In this document: piece after piece, positions 38,987 through 51,465 of the stretch
Layout: each line of letters starts with the position of its first letter
Position numbering within the stretch: the stretch's first letter is position 1
DNA from: Branchinecta lynchi
Taxonomy: Eukaryota > Arthropoda > Branchiopoda > Anostraca > Branchinectidae
DNA length: 64,000 nucleotides
NCBI GenBank assembly: GCA_023053575.1
Contig: JAKZAP010000018.1
Location: 11,973,922-12,037,921, forward strand
Direction: 5' to 3'
Translations under genes and position numbers: made by a program
The notes under the pieces: model-generated
Told to the model about the DNA's origin: nothing
Seen by the model: the letters and a program-made list of their open reading frames with translations, nothing else
Database searches by the model: none

Positions 38987-40134
38987 TTTTTGGGATCCCA
39001 AAACGTAAGTGGAGGGATACCTATGACATTGCAAAAGTTGTCCGTCTGTCCGTCTGTAAGCACGATAACTCTCGAAAGGAATGAGATATTTTAATGAAAC
39101 ATGGTTAGAGGAGTCGTTGGGTCGTCGGACCAGTCAAGTTCGTAGATGGGCTTTGTAGCCCTACATTTAGGGGTGGGGGAGGGGGTTCAAATTAAGGGGT
39201 AAACAAAATATTTTGAAACAGCTAATTTGATAGTCGATTATGGGGTAAGAAGACATGCTGAACACGATGGTGAAAACCATTTTGTCATCGGACAAGGAGT
39301 TCGCCCGGAATCCGGCCAAAACCGGAAAGTTTGTTAAAAGTAAAAGTTTTATTTGAAGTTGATTAAATGTTCGATTTAAGGGTAGGAAGACATGCTGAGG
39401 ACGATGGTGAAAACCATTTTCCCGAAGGAAAAGTAGTTCGTCCGGAATCCGGCCCAAACCGGATAGCTTGTTAAAATTAAAAGTTTTATTTGGAGTTGAT
39501 TAGATGTTGATTTAGGGCAAGAAGACATGCTGAACACTTACGTGAAAAAATTTTCTACCTGGACATGTAGTTCCCCACGAATCCGGCCAAAACCGGGAAA
39601 TTGTTAGAAGCTTAAGTTTTATTTCTAGTTGATTAGATAACCGATTTAAGGGTAAGAAGAGATGCTGAATCCGTGTTTGACAATCATATTTTACCCGGAA
39701 ATTTAGTTCGACCGGAATCCGGCTGGAGTCGGAAAATTTGTTATTTTATTTATTTATTTGTTTATGACCTGCTTTTTGCGTAACAGCGGAGTATCAATAA
39801 AATACACAAAAATATTATAATAAAATATTTATAAGTTAAATTTTTATTTGAAGTTAATTAGATGTTCATTATTGGGGAAAGAAGATACCCTGAGTTCGTT
39901 TTTTAGCTTTCTTTTTCGCCGGACAAGTAGTTCTGGAGTTCGGCCGAAACCAGGAAATTGGCAGAAGTGGCAGGAAGTTTTCGTCAAAACAGATATGACT
40001 TATAGGGGTAAACACACATGTTTTAATTGTAAAAATGTTTAAGGAGTCGGTGACTGGATCTGGCTAAGACAAGACCCAGTTGTCTGGATCAGATATTGAA
40101 CTTTTGGGATCCATCGAAACCTTTGGTCTTGTTT
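38987..40134 (+). repeat. Family 1 dispersed repeat, copy F
   Basis: TTTTTGGGATCCCAAAACG at the left, five units with CCGGAATCCGGCC boxes, and CTTTTGGGATCCATCGAAACC then GGTCTTGTT at the right. An AT-rich insertion of about 95 bp (TTTATTTATTTATTTG...) lies at about 39745-39838 inside one unit. Confidence 0.85.
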
Positions 40135-40389
40135 TAGATGACTCCTGAAAAATTGGTAACTGACCGAGAAGATAAGAAATAATTGATAATAGAAAACTGA
40201 TCGTGTTCTGAAAAGCCGCGAAAATACAATAGTTGGTTCTTTTATAATGACGAACTTGCATGGTCGGGGAGGCTTTTCATTGATGAAAATTTATTTGGTT
40301 TCTGCCTTCCAGATATTAACAGGAATAGGATTGATTACTATAACGGTAAGCCAATTTCTTATGAAGTTGCATAGGCCTTCGTTAAGTTA

Positions 40390-41156
40390 GCTGAAAGGAA
40401 GGGGGGGGGGGGCCGGAAACTTTGTGACGTGCACAAAAACCAAACGAATGGGATGCGAGAAGGACAGTACCGAGTTTATGCGGCCTAGACTTGTTATTTT
40501 GGCGTCCGAACCGGATCCGGCCATGGTAAGAGTGGGACGAAGCGGGAGCCGGAATTGGCAGACATTCTCCGATTCGACTTAAACTTGATGGACGGAAAAG
40601 GAGATGTTAGAGATGCGAAGTTTATGTGTCCGAGTCGTATTCGGCCACAGTGGGGGGAGTTGGAGGGGCAGTCCTGAAAGTTTTCTGGCTCGCATAGGGG
40701 AAAACGAGTGTGGAGTGATTTGAATGAAACTTGGAAAGTAGAGAGATCGTATGCCCTAGATGACGTAATTTGTGTCCGGACCGGATCCGAGCACGGTGGG
40801 GAGAGTACCGGAATATCTAGAAAGATTCTCAGATTCGAGGGATAAGTGGTAAGAGAAGGTGCTTTACATGATCCATTAACGTGTCCAAACCATTCGGCCG
40901 CAGTAGGGGGAGTGGGAGGGGGTTACCGGAAATCGTGTGACCACGTTTAGGGATCAAACCAGTGAATCTATACTCCGGCGGTAGTCATTTGCCCTAGATA
41001 ATCCGAGGCGATGCCGGAAATGCTCAGACTCGGGTGAAACTAGATATCCTATTTCTATGTCCGATCCTAGGGGGGTTGAAGGGGCTATTTTGGTACGTTT
41101 TCATCTACTTTCTCACACCACGTACTCGTAAAAAGCGCCATGTGAGCTCGTGTTCA
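40390..41156 (+). repeat. Family 2 dispersed repeat, divergent copy
   Basis: A G-run near 40399, then GGACCGGATCCGAGCACGG, TGAATGAAACTTGG and GAGTGGGAGGGGG blocks. It ends at AAGCGCCATGTGAGCTCGTGTT, a degenerate right end of the family. Confidence 0.6.
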
Positions 41157-41597
41157 ACATTTTTTCTGTATTATTTTGTTGTGTTCTTTTGTTTTTCTTT
41201 CTGAAAATGATGTCTTTTATTTGTTTCTTGGAGGTCAGGTTCTACTTTTCAGTAGTTGTGGAAAAGTGCTCGATGAACTTCTGCGGAGGTTGAGTGTGAT
41301 GGTTTTATATATGTTTTGTTAATCATCTTTCTTCACTTGTGTTAATCATATAGAAAGCGCTTTTTTTTTACACTAGGGACTTGTACCGTGACCAATACTA
41401 TAAACAATTTGTCAATATAATTTAGAAGTCTGGGACTCCCTTGTCGGAACCGAGGTCGGAACCACGTAGACAAACCAGGACCCACAAGACGGGGTCTCAT
41501 GGTGAAAACCAAATATTATCCGTAAAACCAACTTTTTAATTAAATCCCTCTCCACCCTTAGATCTTTCCGTTTGGATACTAAATGCCTTCTCTGTTA
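41157..41597. other. Intergenic, nothing recognised
   Basis: AT-rich; no coding block or known repeat. Confidence 0.45.
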
Positions 41598-44500
41598 TTG
41601 TGTTGCGAGAGCAACACTTTGGTTTTGTCCTCGTTTTTTTTTTCGTTTTTTTTTTTTTTTTCCTATGACTCCGATTTCACTTTATTCCTGGTAACTGAGA
41701 AGGGTCTAACCTGTGCGGTTTTTACGGAAAGTGTGGACCTTAGGCCGGATTGATGAATATGACATTACATTTTGGAAAGCTCCGTAGAACTCTTGCCTGG
41801 GGCCAATAAGGATGGTTTTTGCTTGTCCTCGAGCCAGAGCCTACGGTTTGCGAAGTGAAGTGGAGTTGTATAGCCTATGTCAGAGAGGACTATCTGAAGT
41901 TGTGTAGCGAACCTTTCGTTTCATCAAAAGATGTTTCTGCTTTCGAGTGGAAAGCTCCGTTCTAGCACGCAAGCAGGCAGGCACCAGTTTCAAATTGAAG
42001 ATGGACTAAAATCTATAAGTGTTAAATATATGCGACAGTTACCCGGCCCCACAGCCAACATATCTTCTTTTAGTGATAAATAGAAAAATCTACAGAGACA
42101 AAAAAGTGGCTTTTTCCCATGGATTCGAAAGTGCTGCCATCTATTGTTTCTGTCCATGTCTGCGACGATTTCAGCTGAGTTTATAATTTTTTTTTTTGCA
42201 CTTTGGTTTGTGGTAGAGTAACGGTATCAGATGTGCCTCTTAAACTTTAAAAGTTCTCTCATTGCTAAAGAAACTAGAGCTTATCCTTTGCTCATTTCTA
42301 AGTCGTAACGTTAGAAAGTTGGCCTACGGCAAAAGAGTCAACTTTTGAACTAAGACAGGTAGAATTTTTTTTTCGACGGCAATCGATAGCCATTGATGAG
42401 CTGATCAAAGTATATGTAATCCATTTTTTGGTACAAAAATTCCTTCATGAGATAAACCAGTTTGAAAATTTCAAAGGGGTTGACAACTTCATAGTATGGT
42501 ACATTGAAACCAAAAATAGGCGATACCAGTTATGATACATATAGGGGACTTTTAAGCAACAGTCGACTGTTAGCCCATAATCATCTTCGGTAATGAGGGG
42601 TTTGCAGCTTTTGCTAGTTGGTATACCTGTTATTTGTTTCCGGTGTATTCGATGGTAAGAACAATTTGGGTCCCAATGTTAAGATATGCAAGGGACTTGT
42701 AAGTAATAATCGGCTGTTATGCTATAATCATCTTCTGCGATGATGGGTTTGCAGCTTTTGCTAGCTGTTGTACCCATTATTTGTTTCCGGTTAACTTAAT
42801 GTATATCACGGGAGAGGGACTTGTAAGTAGGAATCGGTTCACGAGGGGCTAGGCATTTTTGCAAATGGGTGCACATTGTATTCGATTTCTATAAATCTTG
42901 ACGGTAAGAAAGTTTGTGTCGATGGTCTATCAATGTAACCGAGGATTAACTGTTTACACAACGGATACAAACGAAAATGTAAAGCAATGAGGTAGTTTCA
43001 TAATAATTAATAGTGTCATCTATGGTATTTTAATCCTGAAAAGTTACGGATAGCTTTCTATTACCAACTAGATTATATAAGATATTGTTCCAAGTTTTCA
43101 TCCGTCACGATGTCTACGATTGAAAAGGATAAAGTACAACTGACTGCAAAGTTAATTTAGTCCCTTCTTCCTATATTATTTTGTTGTTGTTTTTACAACG
43201 CTGAAGAATACCTTTTGATCATATGATTAATTTTTTTAGAACATCCCGTTTAAAAAGCTTATGCTATAATCATCTTCAGCGATGAGGGGCTTGCAACTTT
43301 TGATAGCTGGTATATCCATTATTTGTTTCCGGTGAATTTGATGTCAATCACGTGAGACGGACTTGTAAGTAAGAATCGGTTCACGAGGGGCTAGAAATTT
43401 TTGAAAATTGGTGCACATTGTATTCGATTTCTGTAAATATGACAGTAAGAAAGTTTGTATCGATGGTCTATCGCTATAACCTAGGATTAACTGTTTACGC
43501 AACGGGTAAAAACGATACGGTAATGTAAAACAATAAGGTAATTTTGTAATTATTAATAGTGTCATCTATGGTATTTTAATCCTGAAAAGTTACGGATAGC
43601 TTTATAATATCAACTAGATTATATAAGATATTGTTCCAAGTTTTCATCCGTCACGATATCTACGATTGAAAAGGATAAAGTTCAACTTCGACGGCAATCG
43701 ATAGCCGCTGATGAGCTGATCAAAGTATATGAAATCCATTTTTTGGTAAAAAAAATTCCTTTATGAGATACACCAGTTTGAAAGGTTCAAGGGGTTGACA
43801 ACTTCAGTAGTAAGGTAGACACTGAAACCAAAAATAGGCGATACCAGTTGTGAGACATTTAGGGGACTTGTACGCGACAGGCGACTGTTAGCTCATAATC
43901 ATCTTCGGCAATGAGGGGTTTGCAGCTCTCGCTAGTTGGCGTACCTGTCATTTGATGAAAGATTTGGTTCCCGAATGTAAAACATGCAAGGGACTTGTAA
44001 GTAATAATCGGCTGTTATGCTACACAAATCTTCAGCGATGAGGGGTTTGCAACTTTTGCTAGTCGGTGTACCCATTATTTTTATCCGGTGAACTTGATGT
44101 CTATCACGGGAAAGGGACTTGTCAGTAGAATCGGTGCACGAGGGGCTAGAAATTTGTGCAAATTGTTGCACATTGTATTCGATTAATATAAATCTGACGG
44201 TAAGAAAGTTTGTATCGTTGGTCTATCGCTGTAACCTAGGATTTACTGTTAACGCAACGGGTACAAACGATACTGTAGTGTAAAACAAGGTAGTTTCGTA
44301 ATAATTAATAGTGTCATCTATGGTATTTTAATCCTAAAAAGTTACGGATAGCTTTATAATACCAACTAGATTATATAGGATATTATTCCAAGTTTTCATC
44401 CGTCACGATGTCTACGATTGAAAAGGATAAAGTTCAACTGACTGCTAAGTCAATTTAGTCCCTTTTTCCGATATGCTTTTGTTGTGGTTAGGGCATCGAT

Positions 44501-45425
44501 AGCCCTTGAAGAGCTGATCAAAATATATGCCATCCATTTTTTTGAACAAAATTCCTTCATGAGATAAACCAGTTTGAAAGTTTCAAGGGGTTGACAACTT
44601 CAGGAGTAAGGTACACACTGAAACCAAAAATAGGCGATACCAGTTGTGAGACATGTAAGGGACTTGTAGGCAACAGTCGACTGTAAGTAACAGTCGACTG
44701 TTAGCTCGTAATCATCTTCGGCAACGAGGAGTTTGCAGCTTTTGCTAGTTGGTATACCTGTTGTTTGTCTCAGGTGTATTCGATGGTAAGAACAATTTTG
44801 TTCCCAATTGTAAGACATGCATGGGACTTAATGTAAGTAATAATCGGCTTTTATGCTATACTCATCTTCAGCGATGAGGGGTTTGCAACTTTTGATAGCT
44901 GGTGTATCCATATTTGTTTCCGGTGAATTTGATGTCAATCACGGCAGACGGACTTGTAAGTAAGATCGGTTCACGAGGGGCTAGAAATTTTTTAAAATTG
45001 GTGCACATTGTATTCGATTTCTGTAAATATGACAGTAAGAAAGTTTGTATCGATGGTCTATCGCTATAAGCTAGGATTAACTGTTTACGCAACGGGTACA
45101 AACGATACGGTAACGTAAAACAATAAGGTAGTTTTGTAATAATTAATAGTGTCATCTATGGTATTTTAATCCTGAAACGTTACGGATAGCCTTCGTCCGA
45201 TATTGTTTTGTTGTTGGTTTTACAACGCTAAAGAACAGCTTTTGATTATGTGATTATTCTTTTTAGAACATACCGTTTTAAAAGCTTCGATACGTTGACA
45301 ATTTCAGCATTTAACCGACAGCGAAGAAACAAAACCAAAGTGTTGCTCTCGCAACACTTTAGCCGGCGAAGCCGGACAAAGGTTGCCGCAACACTTCACG
45401 TTGCCCGGGCAACGTAGGTCTAGTT
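41598..45425 (+). mobile_element. Family 3 element, copy 1 (Helitron-like, non-autonomous)
   Basis: The left end TTGTGTTGCGAGAGCAACAC is a hairpin followed by TTTGGTTTTGT. Near the right end the same sequence recurs inverted (ACAAAACCAAAGTGTTGC, 45341-45351), followed by GCCGGCGAAGCCGG, GTTGCCGCAAC, the 16-bp palindrome CGTTGCCCGGGCAACG (45399-45414) and CTAGTT (45420-45425). A hairpin followed by CTAG is the classical right end of Helitrons. The interior consists of nested tandem units (about 145 bp within about 0.8 kb). No Rep/helicase or transposase frame is present. Confidence 0.7.
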
Positions 45426-45960
45426 TTAAAACTTATATCCGTCCTCATTTAGAATATGCTTCACCGGTTTAGTATTCTTCTCTTTCTGCAGAGCTCTCTG
45501 ATCGCCTGGAAAATGTCCAAAAGAGAGCCATAAGAATCATTCTGGGTGATCATAATATTACATACGAAGAGGCTCTCGTTAAACTTGACATTCCTAAATT
45601 ATCTGTAAGTAGAAATACTCTTTCAAACAAATTTGGAGCTAAGATAACGTGTTGTCCCCAGATGACCCATCTATTCCCCCCTCCCCTCCCGTCTTCCGTG
45701 CGTCGGTCCGAGAGGAATACTGGCAATAAGTTTTCCGCATATCCCGCTAATTCTCTACCCAATTTTTACGTAGTTTCATTCCATCATTTATTTCTGGTAA
45801 TTTCTTGTGAGTGTATTAGTTAAATTGTTTCTTGTGTGTCTGTGTATTTTGTAAATGTGTATTCCTTTTCTAGCTTTTAGCTATTCGGATTGAACTTGAT
45901 TGATTGAAAAAATTAAATAAATAAATGAAATAAAATAAAACCAAATATATAATTTTAATG
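45426..45960 (+). pseudogene. Non-LTR retrotransposon 3' fragment
   Basis: Translation reads FKTYIRPHLEYASPV, a stop, then YSSLSAELSDRLENVQKRAI and RIILGDHNITYEEALVKL, the RT C-terminal region of a CR1/jockey-like LINE. An AT-rich tail ending AAATAAATAAATGAAATAAA follows. It abuts the right end of the family 3 element, which may have inserted into it. Confidence 0.75.
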
Positions 45961-46015
45961 GGGAAGACGCCCTTGAGATGGAAACATTTTATAAGTAGTG
46001 AACTGATAGACAAAA

Positions 46016-46445
46016 ATGCCCCTCAGCCGGGATTTGAACCCAGGACCCTCTAAGGCAGTCACTCTACCACTGAGCTACCGAGGGGCTTGCGAACAGAGTT
46101 CGCAAATCACTACAACAGTCTGGTAGAAGCCGGCCATAGGAACAGTGATCTTGCCCGAGTGCAAATTCATCTAACCAGTTCACATCCGCATGTCGCGGAA
46201 ATTAATAATATAGATTAATAATATAGAATCTATATTATTAATTTTATTATTAATAGAATCTATATTATAAATTACTAATATAGAATCTTTATTATTAATT
46301 TCCGTGACATGGGGATGTGAACTGGTTGGATGAATTTGCCTTCGGGCGGGATCGCTGTTCCTATTGCCGGCTTCTGCCAGACTATTGTAGTGGTTTGCGA
46401 ACTCTGTTCTGTAGTGTGACTGCCTTGTAATCAGAGGGTCCTGGG
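46016..46445. repeat. Inverted pair of tRNA-derived sequences
   Basis: The minus strand of 46020-46085 is tRNA-like: GCCCCTCGGTAGCTCAGTGG (acceptor, D-arm, box A) and GGGTTCAAATCCC (box B, T-arm). The arm 46016-46200 is repeated inverted at about 46295-46445, with an AT-rich centre built on AATATAGAATCTATATTATTA. In the left arm the anticodon region reads GCCTTAGAGGG; the right arm has GCCTTGTAATCAGAGGG, so six bases around a TGT anticodon are missing on the left. The right arm is cut by family 1 copy G. This is a fold-back SINE or tRNA pseudogene pair, not a functional tRNA. Confidence 0.7.
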
Positions 46446-47531
46446 TTTTTGGGATCCCAATACGTAAGTGGAGGGATACCTATGACATCGCAAAAGTTAT
46501 CCGTCTGTCCGTCCGTCTGTCTGTGCGCACTGTAACTCTCGAAGGGAATGAGATATTTTGATGAAACTTGGTGTGAGGATTCTTTGGGTCAAGAGTAAGG
46601 TCAAGTTCGTAGATGAGCTATTTAGCCTTACATTTAGGGGGGGGGGGGTTAAATTAAGGGACAAATTAAATATGTTTAAACAGATAATGTGATAGTCGAT
46701 TATGAGGTAAGAAGACATGTTGAACACGATGGTGAAAGCCATTTTGTCATCGGAAAAGTAGTTCGCCCGGAAACCGGCCAAAACCGGAAAGTTTGTTAAA
46801 AGTAAAAGTTTTATTTGAAGTTGATTAGATGTTCGATTTAGAGGTAGGAAGCCATGCTGAACACAATGATGAAAACCATTTTCTCGCCGAACAAATAGTT
46901 CGCCCGGAATCCGGCCAAAACCGGAAAGTTTGTTAAAAGTAAAAGTTTTATTTGGAGTTGATTAGATGTTCGATTTAGGTGTAAGAAGACATGCTGAACA
47001 CATATGTGAAAACAATTTTCTACCCAGACAAGTAGTTCGCCCGGAATCCGGCCAAAACCGAAAATTGTTAAAAGTTAGAGCTCTATTCGTAGATGGTGAA
47101 TCCGTGTATGACAATCATTTTTTACCCGGACATATAGTTCGACGGGAATCCGGCTGGAGCCGGAAAATTTGTTATAAGTTGAATTTTTATTTGAAGTCGA
47201 TTAGATGTTCAATATTGGGAAAAGAAGGTACGCAGTTCGTTTTTGAGCTTTCCTCTTACGACGGAAAAGTAGTTCAGGAATTCGGCCGAAACCGGGAAAT
47301 TGGCAGATGTGGCAGGAAGTTTTCGTCAAAATAGATATAGCTTATAGGGGTAAACACAGGTGCTGATTCAATACCTGAACTTGTTTTTCTCAGATGATTA
47401 ACTTGTTTTTGAATTTAAATAGTAAAAATGTTCAAGGAGTCTGGCGAAGACTGGATCTGGCGAAGACAAGACCCAATTGTCTGGATCAAATATTGAATTT
47501 TTGGGATCCCATCGAAACCTTTGGTGTTGTT
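46446..47531 (+). repeat. Family 1 dispersed repeat, copy G
   Basis: TTTTTGGGATCCCAATACG at the left, units with CCGGAATCCGGCCAAAACCG, and TTTTTGGGATCCCATCGAAACC then GGTGTTGTT at the right. Its left end lies inside the tRNA-derived inverted repeat. Confidence 0.85.
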
Positions 47532-48747
47532 TCTTCCTAGGACTTTTAGGCCGTTTCTGGTTTAAAGCATTTTGTTGTTCCGGAAAATTTGGAATGTATG
47601 GCTTGTATGGAAAACTGGGATAATGTTTGGCGATATTTCGGTTCTTCTTGAAGATTCCAATAGGGAAATTCCTCCTCTAATGCCAATCAGTTTGGGCTGA
47701 AGGATTATTTATGAGAAAAGATTGCTACTAGGCTTCGCAACCAGGTCATTTTATCAAAGCTTCCTATCCGAAGAAGTCTTGCCCAGTGGAAGTGATATTA
47801 ATTCTATTTATTTTGCCGAAGATAATATCGTAAACCACATTGGCCTGACATATCACAAAAATTCAACGAAGAAACCAACGAAAATGGTTTTTTTTTTATA
47901 GGTCAACGAATATACAGAAATAAAAGGCGAATATTTGTAAAAAAAAAAACATTTTCCTTGGTTTCTTCGTTGAATTCTTGTGTTATTTTGCCGACAAGTT
48001 GGAAGTTGGATTTCGAAGCGGAATACGATGACCACAAAAGGATTTGTGTCCGAAAAAAATGAAACAAAAAAAACCCTATTCTTTTGTTGGGGCTTGGCGC
48101 CCGACAGAAGCTAACTGGGGGGAAATTGTGCCGACGGATTTCAGAAGTGTTCCTATTGGCTAGATCAGAGCTGATTTTTGTACAAAAATGTGCCAGTGAA
48201 GAATGCTGGTACCTTAAGCTCCATCTGACTAAGCGAGGCTCCGGGGCAGATTACACATTGGATTCAACATATCCGATGACCGTCGCTAGTTCCTGACCGT
48301 TGTTTGAATTCGATCCCGGCCCCAAATACCGAAACCTAAATTTTACCACCAAGCCCGTTTCATGGTGTGTGTACACGCTCAGTCTTGCCAAGCCTGAAGG
48401 AGCTAAGACGGCAACCATCTGAAATCCAATTTGTTCCAAATCAGATCAGTCGATCGGGAGTGAAGCAGACAGTGTCGTCCCGACCTCCAGCTCTCCCCCC
48501 CCCCGATAGATGTTCATATCCAATAATAAGCAATTGCAAGTATGACGAACTATTTTTGTAAATTTTTAACTTGCCATTTTTTTTTTTCGTGTTTAATAGT
48601 GATGAATTGCATTTTGAAGTCGATAACTGATAGGTTAAAACTGGATATTGAAACTATCTTACCTTAAATTGCAGCTTGAAGCAAATAAGGATTTATCCTG
48701 TAGAACTCGGTTAATCCCTCTAACTATGATGACATAACCATACTATT
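47532..48747. other. Intergenic with one hairpin element, no gene seen
   Basis: At 47860-47976 AATTCAACGAAGAAACCAACG is repeated inverted (GGTTTCTTCGTTGAATT) around an AT-rich centre, a MITE-like hairpin. No coding block was recognised in the rest. A C-run lies near 48496. Confidence 0.5.
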
Positions 48748-49713
48748 TTTTTGGGATCCCAAAACGTAAGTGGCGGGATACCTATGACATTGCAAAAGTT
48801 GTCCGTCTGTGCGCACTATAACTCTCGAAAGGAATGAGATATTTTGATGAAACTTGGTGTGAGGATTCTTTGGGTCAAGAGTAGGTCGAGTTCGTAGATG
48901 GGCTCTGTAGCCCTATGTTTAGGGGTGGGGGAGGGGGTTTAAATTAAGGGGCAAATTAAATACTTTTAAACAGATAATGTGATAGTCGATTATGTCGTAA
49001 GAAGACATGCTGAACACTTCGGTGAAAACTATTTTGTCATCGGACAAGTAGTTAGCCCGGAATCCGGTCAAAACCGGAAAGTCTGTTAAACGTAAAAGTT
49101 CTATTTGAAGTTTATTAGATGTTCGATTTAGGGATAGAGGACATGCTGAACTTGATGGTGAAAACCATTTTCTCGCCGGACAAGTAGTTCGCCCGGAATC
49201 CGGCCTAAACCGGAAAGTTTGTTAAAAGTAAAAGTTTTTGGAGTTGATTAGATATCCGATTTAGGGGTAAAGAGATGCTGAACCCCTGTATGAAAATAAT
49301 TTTTTACCCGAACATATAGTTTGACCGGAATCAGGCTGGAGCCCGAAAATTTGTTATAAGTTAAATTTTTATTTGAAGTTGATAAGATGTTCAGTGTTGG
49401 GGAAAGAAGATACGCTGAGATCGTTTTGAGCTTTCTTTTTTCGCCGGACAAGTAGTTCCGGAATTCGGCTGAAACCGGGAAATTGGCAGAAGTGGCAGGA
49501 AGTTTTCGTCCAAACAGATATGACGTGTAGGGGTAAACACGCATGCTGAATCCATATCTGAACTTGGATTTCTCAGATGATTAGCTATTTAGCCTTAATC
49601 TGTTTCTGAATTTTAATAGTAAAAATGTTCAAGGAGTCTGGCGAAGACAAGACCCAATTGTCTGGATCAAATACTGAATTTTTGGGATCCCATTGAAACC
49701 TTTGGTCTTGTTC
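48748..49713 (+). repeat. Family 1 dispersed repeat, copy H
   Basis: TTTTTTGGGATCCCAAAACG at the left, four to five units, and TTTTTGGGATCCCATTGAAACC then GGTCTTGTT at the right. Confidence 0.85.
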
Positions 49714-50900
49714 ATTTTTGTCTGTCAGTTAAAATATTGCGTTAATTACGTTTGCATACAGTATTTATCACGTGTCAGCCTCAACTGAACCAAGCGCGAG
49801 CATCCGCGCAATCAAAGTCATTGATAATTCGGTTCAGGCGAGCGCGGCGAGGCTATATAAATCATTCATTGGCTGAACAGCCCCAGTACTGTACCCAGTG
49901 TTACCATGCGTGACACTTTTGGTGCTTTGTGACACTTTTTTCCTCTGGGCGACACCGGGACACTTTTCTCTGAAAGTGACACCTTTTCTGACAAGTCACA
50001 CTTTTTAGGTAGAAAAAAACCCTTTTTCTATTTACTGTTGCGGACTACCGGACCAAACACATTTAATTTGATTTACAGATAGTGTCGCCATCTATGTAAC
50101 TTGTAAAAAGTAGCCGTGTTAACTCTACAACTATACCAGTACCATACCAAACTTATAACTATTCAAACTATACCTTGCAATGTGTCCGCAATGTGTTTAA
50201 GGTACTTTATATTTCTTTCCATTTTTATCATGTACAAGCTGAAATGTATGTACAGCATGCACAAAAATTTGGGGTATCAAAAAGCGCATGGTGTCAAAAA
50301 GCATCTTTTTGCCAGGCATTGTGACACTTTCATGACTAGAGCTCTTGGCAACCATGATTGCACCGGACTTCCAGGAATAAAGATAACTGTTTTTCGCCAC
50401 ACTGCATTTCCCGTCTCTCCCCTTGGCAAAAGTTGTCACATTGAGTTATTTAGTTATGATTTCCTCATACTTCTGAACCATGCAGCCTATGATAATATAA
50501 GATATAGAGCAATACCTGGTGTTTTTATTGTATTCGTCTGTGAATGAGCTATTTGTAAGTTATTTTCGAGGTGTTTATGTCTTCTGGCTCCTCTCCTGCT
50601 ATGAAGCGATTAGAGACTTTTTATTTTCTAATATTTGGAAATAAAATGAGCCTGAACGTCGGCGGCAGAAGTAAAAGCTAACGTACCTGTCCGGCTTGGA
50701 ATGATAGCTTAGCTTAATTTGTTCGATAAGGTTTAATTTTGTTACAAGTTATGAAGTCCTACTAGTTTTAGAATGAATTGTATATGTCAATTATATTTTG
50801 TTTAAGTTGACAATCCTGTGTTATCATGTTGACAGATATTCAGGAATAAATACGATGATTGATGAACATTTGGTAGATTAACATTTGTTTTCCCTTGAAG
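49714..50900. other. Upstream region or intron of the membrane-protein gene
   Basis: Contains diverged GTGACACTTTT repeats (about 49909-50010). A 143-codon plus frame (50116-50547) has no recognised domain. The missing first exon of the membrane-protein gene may be here or further upstream; I could not identify it. The acceptor TTTTCCCTTGAAG ends at 50900. Confidence 0.4.
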
Positions 50901-51028
50901 ATCGCGGATTTGTTCGTCGGAGCCAATGGCCTCCTAGGATATATCTTCTCCGGGGGATTTTCGGGACTGATGGCTCTTGCAAGTGGAGGCCTTGGAGTCG
51001 CGCTTCATGAAAACTCGAATATGACCAT
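50901..51028 (+). CDS. Multi-pass membrane protein, internal exon (first found)
   Basis: Acceptor TTTTCCCTTGAAG, donor GTGAGT, two bases carried over. Translation: IADLFVGANGLLGYIFSGGF, SGLMALASGGLGVAL, then HENSNMT. The Gly-rich hydrophobic segment is a membrane span of about 26 residues. The phase matches the next exon (AT|T gives Ile). I do not recognise the family. The general layout (four spans, short loops, short tails) resembles MS4A/CD20-type or other tetra-span proteins, but no diagnostic motif was found. Confidence 0.7.
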
Positions 51029-51393
51029 GTGAGTAAATATTCAATTTGTTTAAAGCACATCTGAAAGCTCCTAGTAAGCTGCGTTGAGGAATACAAATAT
51101 GCATTCCCTAAAGGTTAAACTGAACCATGGTAGGCGTTTCCTCACTAAGTATTGCTTCATCCGAAACTGACTGTAAATTATATTTGACTTAAGCTATCCG
51201 TCTAGTGCAGTCAAATCCGTCACGCTTTGACATGAGAGCACAAATATGTCCTTGTGTGTATTCGATTGATTTTTAAAGTTTACCTGAAAAAACCAACTTA
51301 TCTTTGTATCATTTAACTAAATAAGTTCACTGTGTTCCTTGTGTTGTTCATCGTGTTAATGTATTTTTTTTTATTTTTCACTATTATCTCTAG

Positions 51394-51465
51394 TATCATG
51401 TTCATAATATATACGGCCGTCCTCACAACGCAAAATTCCACTATGACGCGGAAAATTGAATCTCA
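51394..51465 (+). CDS. Multi-pass membrane protein, exon 2 of those found
   Basis: Acceptor TTATCTCTAG. Translation IIMFIIYTAVLTT (second span) then QNSTMTRKIES. Donor GTAGAA at 51466 splits CA|G so that the next exon completes Gln. Reading through would reach TAG at once, so splicing is the reading that links to the downstream exon in phase. Confidence 0.6.

Noticed and set aside
46020..46085. Functional tRNA gene on the minus strand
   Set aside because: The anticodon loop has a six-base deletion relative to its inverted partner and the locus is part of a fold-back repeat.
50116..50547. 143-codon plus frame before the membrane-protein gene
   Set aside because: No recognised domain, no splice connection in phase to 50901 and AT-rich composition; insufficient support.
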